Source: Jiangella alkaliphila (GTDB taxonomy: Bacteria > Actinomycetota > Actinomycetes > Jiangellales > Jiangellaceae). Taken from it: 64,000 bases of DNA. A program made the translations under genes and the position numbers. The notes under the pieces are model-generated. The model worked only from the letters and a program-made list of their open reading frames with translations. It searched no databases and was not told the origin of the DNA. The DNA is taken from assembly GCF_900105925.1 (NCBI RefSeq), contig NZ_LT629791.1:1116001-1180000 (forward strand). Reading direction: 5' to 3'. Of the stretch, positions 55,332 through 62,257 are shown piece by piece. How positions within the stretch are numbered: the stretch's first letter is position 1; each line of letters opens with the position of its first letter.

Positions 55332-58129
55332 CGGAGCGCTCCGGTGCCGGGCGCGGCCGAAGCCGGGGCGGCGGGCACGACGCGACGCGGGTCGGGGAGG
55401 ACGGCGCCCACTTGGAGCGGATCGAGCAGGACGGGGTCGGCGTCGCCGGCGAGGTCGTGGAACCAGAGCCGGCCGCGGGAGGCGGGGAAGGGCGGCCGGA
55501 CGCGGAGGAACGACGTGGTGTCGATGATGTCGCCGCCGGCGTCGGCGCGCAGTTGCAGCCGTTCGCCGTGCTGGCCCAGCTTGCGCAGCCGGTCGGGGGT
55601 GTCGAGCCAGATGAGCGGGAACACCGACAGCGACGGGCCGGTGCCGCACAGCCAGCCGAGCGGATGCGGCTCGTCGGTGTACAGCGGCGCCTCGACTCCG
55701 GAGTACTGCAGGCCGAGGACGGCGACGAACACCGGGCCGGACGGGCGGGTGGCGACCTCGGGCAGCCGGTCCAGCCCCGCCTCGTCGAGGGTGACGACGC
55801 GGTCGCCGAGCCAGTGGACGACCTGGTCGAGCGGCCGCCGTCCTGGAATGCGCTCCGGCAGGAGGTCGACGACGACGAAGCCGGCGTCGTCGCAGGCGGG
55901 TTGCAGGGCGAGGCCGGCCAGCATGGCGCTGACGGCTCCGACGGCGTGCGCTTCGTCGCGGCCGGCGAGCAGCAGGCCGCGGCCATCGCCGGAGCGGGCC
56001 GGGACGCCCACCAGCGGCGGCGAGACGCCGACGGGTGCGCCGACGTAGACGGTGGGCCGCGGCGTCGACGTCAGCACCGGCGCGGCGTCGGCCAATTCGA
56101 CGCCGCCGGTGCCGCGGCTGATGCGGATGCGGGGGTCGGTGCCGTAGCGGGCGACGACGGAGTCGCGGATGCGGCGGCGGTCGTCGGTATCGAGCAGCCC
56201 GGCCTGGAACAGCAGGTCGGCGTCCTTGTCGCCGCGCGCCTGGTTGAGCACGCCGGACCCGCGCCGGCCGGTGTCGAGGCGGTCGCGCACGGAGCGGTCG
56301 AGCAGCAGGCTCAGCTCGTCGGGCTTGCAGCGCAGCCCGACCCGCAGCTCGAGCTGGTCGAAGACCGACGCCTTCTGGGCCGCCCGGCCGGAGCCGACGG
56401 AGTTGAGGCTCTGGGTGGCCAGCAGCACGTGGACGCCCTGGCTGCGGCCCTGCTTGACCAGGACGTCGAGGGTGTCCCAGGCGGCGTCCTCAGTGGGCCC
56501 GGCGAGCATGAGCTGGAACTCGTCGGCGACGAACAGCACGCGCGGCAGCACCTCGCCGGTGACCTCGCGGTACTGCGCGATGTTCTTGATCTCGCGGCCG
56601 GTGTCGGCGGACGCCTGCTTGAACAGCTGCTTGCGCTCGGCGTCGACGAGGGCGAGGTACTGCAACACGCCGAGCGCGAACGTGGCATCGGCCTCGATGC
56701 CGACGGCGCGCACGTGTGGCAGCGCGGGCCGGTCGGGCCGCGGCGCGTACTCGGCGAACTCGACGCCGGCCTTCATGTCGAGCAGGTAGAGCTCGAGCTC
56801 CTCGGGCGGATAGCGGTGCGCCAGCGCGTGGATGAACGCGTGCAGCAGCGTCGTCTTGCCCGAGCCGGACGGACCCACGACGATGCCGCCGATGGCCACG
56901 CCTTCGTCGTCGCCGACCGCGAGCTCGATGGCGGAGCCGTCGGCGGCCTGGCCGACGGTGGCGGCGACGCGGGTGTGCGTGGTGCCGGCGCCGGGCTGTT
57001 CCGTGGCCAGCAGGTCGCTGAGCACCACCGGGCGGTTGACGCCGCTGCGGACGGCCGGCGCCAGGATGGTGGTGAGGAACCGGTGCTGGGCCGAGCCGGG
57101 CGGGTTGGGGCAGCGCACGCGCGCGCTGTGCAAGAGTGCCGGCGGCGACGACGCCCAGGTGGCGCCGCCCTCGTGGTCGACGTGGAGGTGCTCGGCGTTC
57201 TCGAGCAGGTCGGCCAGCGCCACGCCCTGCGGCAGCTCGCGGCCGGTGTCGATGACGGCGACCACCGCGACGCCGCAGCGGTTGCCCGTACGTGCCAGCG
57301 ACCAGAGCTGCTGCGCGTCGTCGGCGGTGAGGTTGGGGCCCAGCCCGGCCGCCAGCACCAGCGAGCACGGGATGCCCTGCGCCGTGCCCTCGTGCCAGCG
57401 GGTGACCAGGGAGTCGTCGTCGCCGAGCAGGACCTGGCTGTTGAGCCGGTGGACGTGCTCGCGCAGCCCCCGCAGCTCGGCCGACACCTCCTCGTGGGTG
57501 GCCCGGACACCGCCGGCGACCAGCGGCTCGGGCAGCCGGCTGAGGATGCCGAGGTTCTGGCCGAGCCCGCCGGGGTCGAGCAGGTGCAGCCGCAGCGACC
57601 CGGGCAGCGCGGACGCGAGCGCGCGCGTGACGAACGCCTGCGCGAGGTTGTGCGCCGGCGCCCGGCCGGCCGGTGCGTGCGTGATGACGACGTTGCCGCC
57701 CAGCGCGGGCAGGACGAACGGCAGCTCGACGATGTTGCTCGGGGACGCCAGCCCCAGGGTGGCCGCGCGGACCACCTGGGTGACGTCGACCGGCTGGTCG
57801 TACGGCTCGGCCCAGAGCGGGGACTCCCAGCCCTCGTGGGCGTAGCCGGGGCCGCGGCCGAGCAGCTCGGTGATGTCGAGGCGGACGCGGTCGGCGGCGG
57901 CGAGCAGCGAGGCGTTGGAGCGCGCCTGCCGGCGGCGGGACTCGCGGGCGATGGCCTGCTGGTCCTCGGCGAGACGGCGACGCTCGCGATCGGCGGCGGA
58001 GTCGGCGAGGGCACGCAGGTGGAGCGCGGCGTCCTCGGTCGCCTGGACGGCGTGCGCCAGGGCCGCCGGGCCGTCGTCGTCGGGGCCGGGACCGCGCGGC
58101 AGACCGAGCCGGAGGGCGGAAGTGCGCAT
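55328..58129 (-). CDS. FtsK/SpoIIIE-type motor with three tandem NTPase-like domains
   Basis: The 933-residue protein has a helical head (25-95) but no membrane helices. Domain 1 (about 125-340) and domain 3 (about 690-905) look like FtsK-type NTPase folds without a P-loop lysine: THAPAGRAPAHN at 150-161, LLLAGRDEAHAVG at 719-731. Domain 2 (about 385-640) is intact: Walker A GPSGSGKTT (419-427), LYLLDMKAGVEFAEYA, Walker B VLFVADEFQLML (Asp536, Glu537) and VHVLLATQSLNS. Three NTPase domains recall EccC/EssC of type VII secretion, but there the first domain is the active one, and no EccB, EccD, EccE, mycosin or WXG100 gene is near. It is co-transcribed with the 383-residue membrane protein. Confidence 0.85.
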   Translation of the reverse strand: MRTSALRLGLPRGPGPDDDGPAALAHAVQATEDAALHLRALADSAADRERRRLAEDQQAIARESRRRQARSNASLLAAADRVRLDITELLGRGPGYAHEGWESPLWAEPYDQPVDVTQVVRAATLGLASPSNIVELPFVLPALGGNVVITHAPAGRAPAHNLAQAFVTRALASALPGSLRLHLLDPGGLGQNLGILSRLPEPLVAGGVRATHEEVSAELRGLREHVHRLNSQVLLGDDDSLVTRWHEGTAQGIPCSLVLAAGLGPNLTADDAQQLWSLARTGNRCGVAVVAVIDTGRELPQGVALADLLENAEHLHVDHEGGATWASSPPALLHSARVRCPNPPGSAQHRFLTTILAPAVRSGVNRPVVLSDLLATEQPGAGTTHTRVAATVGQAADGSAIELAVGDDEGVAIGGIVVGPSGSGKTTLLHAFIHALAHRYPPEELELYLLDMKAGVEFAEYAPRPDRPALPHVRAVGIEADATFALGVLQYLALVDAERKQLFKQASADTGREIKNIAQYREVTGEVLPRVLFVADEFQLMLAGPTEDAAWDTLDVLVKQGRSQGVHVLLATQSLNSVGSGRAAQKASVFDQLELRVGLRCKPDELSLLLDRSVRDRLDTGRRGSGVLNQARGDKDADLLFQAGLLDTDDRRRIRDSVVARYGTDPRIRISRGTGGVELADAAPVLTSTPRPTVYVGAPVGVSPPLVGVPARSGDGRGLLLAGRDEAHAVGAVSAMLAGLALQPACDDAGFVVVDLLPERIPGRRPLDQVVHWLGDRVVTLDEAGLDRLPEVATRPSGPVFVAVLGLQYSGVEAPLYTDEPHPLGWLCGTGPSLSVFPLIWLDTPDRLRKLGQHGERLQLRADAGGDIIDTTSFLRVRPPFPASRGRLWFHDLAGDADPVLLDPLQVGAVLPDPRRVVPAAPASAAPGTGALR

Positions 58130-58162
58130 GCCTGCCCTTCCCGTCGAGGTACCTGTCCCCTA

Positions 58163-58192
58163 CGAAAGTGCGCGGGATGGCCGGTTTGTGAC
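58163..58192 (-). promoter_or_regulatory. GTCACA-N18-CTTTCG promoter motif, FtsK cassette
   Basis: On the minus strand GTCACA (58192-58187) and CTTTCG (58168-58163) are 18 nt apart, and 33 nt remain to the start at 58129. The second hexamer is the most divergent of the eight copies. Confidence 0.62.
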
Positions 58193-58263
58193 CGGGCAGG
58201 GAGAGGTTCTGTGTGACGGACGGGGGACGCGGTCAGGCGGCGGGCCGCGTCGGGTGGCCCTGA

Positions 58264-58293
58264 GTCGCGCTAGGTCGCGCTTGGTCGCGCCGG
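58264..58293. repeat. Three tandem 10-bp repeats GTCGCGC(T/C)NG
   Basis: GTCGCGCTAG, GTCGCGCTTG and GTCGCGCCGG follow one another without gaps, one helical turn each, about 72 bp upstream of the -35 half of the FtsK promoter motif. This is a candidate operator for the cassette. Confidence 0.55.
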
Positions 58294-58304
58294 GAGACGA
58301 CGCG

Positions 58305-58332
58305 GCCGGCCGACTCCGGGGTGTCGGCCGGC
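58305..58332 (-). terminator. 10-bp perfect hairpin after the four-helix membrane gene
   Basis: GCCGGCCGAC (58305-58314) pairs with GTCGGCCGGC (58323-58332) across an 8-nt loop. It lies about 90 bp after the stop of the minus-strand gene at 58424. The rest of the 294-bp gap holds the tandem repeats and the FtsK promoter motif. Confidence 0.5.
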
Positions 58333-58423
58333 AGAGGACGCCGAGCCAGGGTGACCGTTGCTGGGGTTATGCCCGGCGCGACGACATCGGATGACTCGTC
58401 GAGGTCGTCCGAACGGATGACGG

Positions 58424-58912
58424 TCAGAGGAAATCGTCCCCACCGTCATCGGGAACTCGGACAAACCGTTCCAGCATTTCCGCTTCGGTTTCCCATTCGG
58501 GATACTTGACCAAGATCGAACTCGTTACAATTCCGATCACGAGGCCCACTCCGAACACCCAGAGGTCCGCTGAGAACCAACCGAGCAGAGCAATGGCGCC
58601 GGCCGCCGTGAGCGCACCTTGGCCGACGACCGTCGCCCAGCCCGCGATGTAGTCGTTGTCCCGGCGACGAGCGATGAAGTCGACCCCGCCGCACGCGAGG
58701 CCGATCACCGCCACCGGAATGAAGGCCGCATGGAGGTCGGCCACGCCCGCCAGGTCGGCGAGCGTCGCCAGCGCGGCCAGGATGATCGCCACGATCGAGG
58801 CGATCATCGTGCCGATGCCGAGCAGCAACAGCTTGGTCTGCCGAACCGCCATCGAGGTGTAGGCCTCGACGGCGGCGTTCTCGGCGTTCACCAAATCGTC
58901 TCTGTATTCCAT
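58424..58912 (-). CDS. Four-helix membrane protein, unknown function
   Basis: The 162-residue protein has a short helical head (MEYRDDLVNAENAAVEAYTS), four membrane helices (about 26-52, 58-80, 94-112, 116-138) and an acidic tail ending DDGGDDFL. AGAGG is 5 nt before the ATG. The codon use of this gene is visibly less GC-rich than its neighbours. Its upstream copy of the shared promoter motif links it to the FtsK, Tad and T4SS genes. Confidence 0.75.
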   Translation of the reverse strand: MEYRDDLVNAENAAVEAYTSMAVRQTKLLLLGIGTMIASIVAIILAALATLADLAGVADLHAAFIPVAVIGLACGGVDFIARRRDNDYIAGWATVVGQGALTAAGAIALLGWFSADLWVFGVGLVIGIVTSSILVKYPEWETEAEMLERFVRVPDDGGDDFL

Positions 58913-58956
58913 GTACACCTCTCGCCTGACGTCCCAGGAGCCCCGGTCACTGACAC

Positions 58957-58986
58957 GGTAGGTGTCCGAGCAAGGACTTCCGTGAC
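58957..58986 (-). promoter_or_regulatory. GTCACG-N18-CCTACC promoter motif, four-helix membrane gene
   Basis: On the minus strand GTCACG (58986-58981) and CCTACC (58962-58957) are 18 nt apart, with 44 nt to the ATG at 58912. Each hexamer has one change from consensus, but the spacer blocks GAAGTC and CGGACA match the flp copy. Confidence 0.62.
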
Positions 58987-59238
58987 GAGATGATCCGGGA
59001 GAACTCGGCGCTCGGCAAACGGAGCGGCTCGTTTCTGCGGATACGCCATTCAATGTCGGTTTCGGTCCGCGAGGCAAGAGGTCCGGAGCAAACTATTACG
59101 CGCTACAACGTGTTTTTAAGGCGATTGTGACGGTTATGTCCGATTGATTTTTCGTCCGGATGGCCGAGGGCGGCCGTCGTTCGGCCGATACGGCATGATC
59201 ATTTCGGCCTGCACTGAAACGAGAGCGTGAAACGCGAC
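58987..59238. other. Gene-free, locally AT-rich stretch at the right edge of the accessory block
   Basis: No gene is seen. Positions 59101-59160 are about 55% A+T, against under 30% for the window, with runs such as TGTTTTTAAG. This compositional seam lies between the accessory block and the conserved trxA end. Confidence 0.45.
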
Positions 59239-59279
59239 GGCGCCCGCCGGGCGGACCGTGGGGTCCACCGGCGGGCGCC
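59239..59279 (-). terminator. Hairpin terminator of the trx genes
   Basis: GGCGCCCGCCGG (59239-59250) and CCGGCGGGCGCC (59268-59279) form a perfect 12-bp stem with a 17-nt loop, 44 bp behind the trxA stop on the minus strand. Confidence 0.75.
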
Positions 59280-59322
59280 GGGGTGCGGCCGTTGCGCGGG
59301 CCGTCTGGTCGCCGCTAGGGCG

Positions 59323-59646
59323 TCAGTGCACGTAGTCGGAGAGGTCGTTGAGCAAAGCGGCCTTCGGCTTGGCGCCGACGATCTGCTTGACGACCTGACC
59401 GCCGGAGTACACGTTGAGCGCCGGGATCGAGGTGATGCGGTAGCTGGCGGCGATCTCGGGGTTCTCGTCGACGTTGAGCTTGACGATCTCGAGATTGTCC
59501 TGCGAGGCGGCGATCTCCTCGAGAACCGGGGCGATCATGCGGCACGGCCCGCACCATTCTGCCCAGAAGTCGACGAGAACGGGCTTGTCGCTCTGCAGAA
59601 CCTTCTCGTCGAAGTCGGCGCTGGTGACGTGCTGGATGTTGCCCAT
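59323..59646 (-). CDS. trxA: Thioredoxin
   Basis: The 107-residue protein carries the redox motif in FWAEWCGPCRM (Cys32, Cys35) and the cis-Pro loop ITSIPALNVY. It reduces protein disulfides with electrons from TrxB, whose gene precedes it by 46 nt on the same strand. It is equivalent to mycobacterial TrxC by gene order (sigM-trxB-trxC). Confidence 0.97.
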   Translation of the reverse strand: MGNIQHVTSADFDEKVLQSDKPVLVDFWAEWCGPCRMIAPVLEEIAASQDNLEIVKLNVDENPEIAASYRITSIPALNVYSGGQVVKQIVGAKPKAALLNDLSDYVH

Positions 59647-59692
59647 AGGGACTCCTTGATGGTGGGCGCTTCTCTGGTGACGGAGCTCGGCG

Positions 59693-60664
59693 TCAGCGGA
59701 CGGCGAGCTCAGGCTTGACGGCGTGATCGGCGGCCTCGAGGTCGGCGAGGTAGCGCTCGGCGTCGAGGGCGGCCTGGCAGCCGGTGCCGGCCGCCGTGAT
59801 GGCCTGGCGGTAGATGTGGTCGACGACATCGCCGGCGGCGAAGACGCCGGGCAGCTCGGTCTTCGTGGTCGGCGCGTCGACCAGCACGTAGCCCTCGTCG
59901 TCGAGGCGCAGCTGCCCCTTGAACAGCTCGGACCGGGGGTCGTGGCCGATGGCGAGGAACAGGCCGGTGACGGCCAGCTCACGCTCGGCACCGGTGACGG
60001 TGTCGCGCAGCCGCAGGCCGCTGACCTTCTCGTCGCCGAGGACGTCGAGCACCTCGGTGTTCCACACGAACTCGATCTTGTCGTTGGCGAAGGCCCGCTC
60101 CTGCATGACCTTCGACGCGCGCAGGGAGTCGCGGCGGTGGATGAGGTAGACCTTCCGCGCGAACCGGGTGAGGAAGGTGGCCTCCTCCATGGCGGAGTCG
60201 CCACCGCCGACGACGGCGATGTCCTGGTCGCGGAAGAAGAACCCGTCACACGTGGCACACCACGAGACACCGTGCCCGGACAGCCGCTTCTCGTTCGTCA
60301 GTCCCAGCTCGCGGTAGCTCGAGCCAGTGGCGACGATGACGGCGCGGGCGCGGTGGACGTTGCCCTCGCTGTCGGTGACCGACTTCACCGTGCCGGTGAG
60401 GTCGGCCTCGACGACGTCGCGAGTGAGGATCTGCGCACCGAACCGCTCGGCCTGGGCGCGCATCTCTTCCATCAGCGCCGGGCCCAGGATGCCGTCGCGG
60501 AAGCCGGGGTAGTTCTCGACCTCGGTGGTGTTCATCAGGGCGCCGCCCCAGCTGACCTCACCCTCGATGAGCAGCGGTTCGAGCCGCGCCCGGGCAGCGT
60601 ACACAGCGGCCGTGTACCCGGCCGGCCCGGAACCGATGATGATCAGGTCACGGATGTCCGTCAC
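59693..60664 (-). CDS. trxB: Thioredoxin-disulfide reductase
   Basis: The 323-residue flavoenzyme transfers electrons from NADPH to thioredoxin. It has the FAD-binding [15 protein letters not shown], the redox-active CATC (136-139) in [10 protein letters not shown], the NADPH-binding [12 protein letters not shown] and the final FAD motif [17 protein letters not shown] chose the GTG at 60664 ([11 protein letters not shown]), because the in-frame upstream codons lack family similarity. Confidence 0.97.
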   Translation of the reverse strand: MTDIRDLIIIGSGPAGYTAAVYAARARLEPLLIEGEVSWGGALMNTTEVENYPGFRDGILGPALMEEMRAQAERFGAQILTRDVVEADLTGTVKSVTDSEGNVHRARAVIVATGSSYRELGLTNEKRLSGHGVSWCATCDGFFFRDQDIAVVGGGDSAMEEATFLTRFARKVYLIHRRDSLRASKVMQERAFANDKIEFVWNTEVLDVLGDEKVSGLRLRDTVTGAERELAVTGLFLAIGHDPRSELFKGQLRLDDEGYVLVDAPTTKTELPGVFAAGDVVDHIYRQAITAAGTGCQAALDAERYLADLEAADHAVKPELAVR

Positions 60665-60752
60665 GCCTGTGCCTTCCCTAGCGTCGCGTTGGTTCATCTG
60701 CCCCAACGGATCCTAGGCGGTCGGCATTCCCGGCGGAGTGGTTGCCGCCCGT

Positions 60753-61595
60753 TCACTCCGTCTTCGGGAGCTCGACGGTCGGTTCCAGCGTCTCGTTGGA
60801 CCTGGAGCTGCAGGTCCAGAGCAGCCAGCCGTCGTAGGTGGTGGCGTCCTCGAGGACCACGAGCACTCCGGAGCCGACCAGGGTGGAGCCGATCACGGGC
60901 AGGCCCAGTTCCTCGGACAGGTCGTCGCCGCAGGTTTCGTTGACGGCCTCCACGCGCTGCTGGACGACGTCCTCGACGGCGGCGGTCACCTCGGCCGGGT
61001 CGACGTGCTCCGGCGTGCCGGGCGGCGCGGTATAGGGATCGTCAGCCGCGGCCGGAGGATCCTCCGTCGGGCTCGGGGAACCGCCCCGGCCGAGGTCAGA
61101 AGACGTGCCGAACTCGAGCCCGGCGTCGTCGTCGCCGTCGCCTGCTTGGCCCTCGGCGACCGCGGCGTCGCCGGAGCCACTGCTGTCGTCGCCACCGCCG
61201 CTCTCGACGGCGACGTAGCCGGCGAACCCGATGACGGCAACGCTCGCGGCGGCGGCCAGGCCCTGGGGCAGCCGTCGCCGGAACCAGGCGACGGTGCCGC
61301 CGCCGGCGCCCGCATCGGGCGACTCGGCGGCGTCAGAGCCGCCGGCGTCACCGCCGGACGACCGCTCGGCGGCAAGGGCGTGGGACATGCGGGCGGCCAC
61401 GAACTCGGGGATCGGCAGCTCGGCCGGCAGGGCCCGCAGCGCGACGCTGACCTGGGCCAGCTCGGCGAGGGTGCCCTGACACGTGGCGCACTGGTCGACG
61501 TGGGCCTGGACCTCGCCGGCCTGGGCGTCGTCGAGGACGCCTTCGGCGAGATCGGCCAGCACATGGGTAGGCGGATGGGCCTCAGGTGTACTCAC
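60753..61595 (-). CDS. Anti-sigma factor with zinc-finger domain (RsmA-like)
   Basis: The 280-residue protein has an N-terminal ZAS-type zinc finger with His32-x3-Cys36-x2-Cys39 (AHVDQCATCQG), a membrane helix (about 110-130) and an acidic, partly disordered extracytoplasmic part ending in a small Cys-containing domain (ETCGDDLSEEL, LLWTCSS). It overlaps sigM by 4 nt. It most likely holds SigM at the membrane and releases it on an envelope or redox signal, as for Rv3912 in Mycobacterium. Confidence 0.88.
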   Translation of the reverse strand: MSTPEAHPPTHVLADLAEGVLDDAQAGEVQAHVDQCATCQGTLAELAQVSVALRALPAELPIPEFVAARMSHALAAERSSGGDAGGSDAAESPDAGAGGGTVAWFRRRLPQGLAAAASVAVIGFAGYVAVESGGGDDSSGSGDAAVAEGQAGDGDDDAGLEFGTSSDLGRGGSPSPTEDPPAAADDPYTAPPGTPEHVDPAEVTAAVEDVVQQRVEAVNETCGDDLSEELGLPVIGSTLVGSGVLVVLEDATTYDGWLLWTCSSRSNETLEPTVELPKTE

Positions 61596-62257
61596 CGATG
61601 CTCACCTCCTGTTCCACGCGACGTCCCAGATGGGACGTCACCACCGGCGCCTTGGTTCCCCGGAGCGTTGCCCGTGCTGCTCAACCGGCCGGGGGCCAGC
61701 AGCGGCACCAGCTTGGCGCGGGCCCGCGCGCAGCGGCTTTTGATGGTGCCGACCGGCAGCCCGAGCAGCTCGGCCGCCTCAGCCACCGGGAGGCCCTCGA
61801 CGTCGACGAGGATCAGCGGCAGCCGCTGGTCGACCGGCAGCGAGGCGAGCGCCTGCTCGAGGTCGACCCGCAGGGCCGTGCGCTCGGCGGGGTCGCTGGA
61901 CGGGTCGGTGGCGGGCGCGATGCCGGGGATCTCGGTGCCGTCGAAGGCGACCGGGTCGGCCGGGCGGGCGGCGGCGTGCCGGACGCGGTCGAGGCAGGCG
62001 TTGACGACGATGCGGTGCAGCCAGGTGGTGACGGCGGACTCGGACCGGAACGACGCGGCCCGCCGGAACGCGTTGATCATCGCGTCCTGCAGGGCGTCGG
62101 CGGCGTCGTGCGGGTCGCCGAGGGTGCGCAGCGCGACCGCCCACATACGGTCCTGGTGGCGTTTGACCAGCTCACCGAAGGCGTCCGGATCTCCGTCGAC
62201 GTGCTGGCGCAGGAGCTCTTCGTCGGGCACCCGGGGACCGGGCGCGGACTGCGTCAC
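61592..62257 (-). CDS. sigM: ECF RNA polymerase sigma factor SigM
   Basis: The 221-residue ECF sigma factor has region 2 (DPDAFGELVKRHQDRMWAVA, then DALQDAMINAFRRAASFR and TTWLHRIVVNACLDRVR) and region 4 (SLPVDQRLPLILVDVEGLPV, then GLPVGTIKSRCARARAKL). The GTG at 62257 has GGAGG 7 nt upstream and overlaps the stop of the pseudokinase gene (GTGA). Neighbours are those of mycobacterial sigM. By analogy it answers envelope or redox stress and may drive trxB-trxA. Confidence 0.92.
   Translation of the reverse strand: MTQSAPGPRVPDEELLRQHVDGDPDAFGELVKRHQDRMWAVALRTLGDPHDAADALQDAMINAFRRAASFRSESAVTTWLHRIVVNACLDRVRHAAARPADPVAFDGTEIPGIAPATDPSSDPAERTALRVDLEQALASLPVDQRLPLILVDVEGLPVAEAAELLGLPVGTIKSRCARARAKLVPLLAPGRLSSTGNAPGNQGAGGDVPSGTSRGTGGEHR

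Noticed and set aside
53094-58129. Type VII (ESX) secretion locus
   Set aside because: There are no EccB, EccD, EccE, mycosin or WXG100 genes, and the FtsK protein has no N-terminal membrane part and a different active domain.
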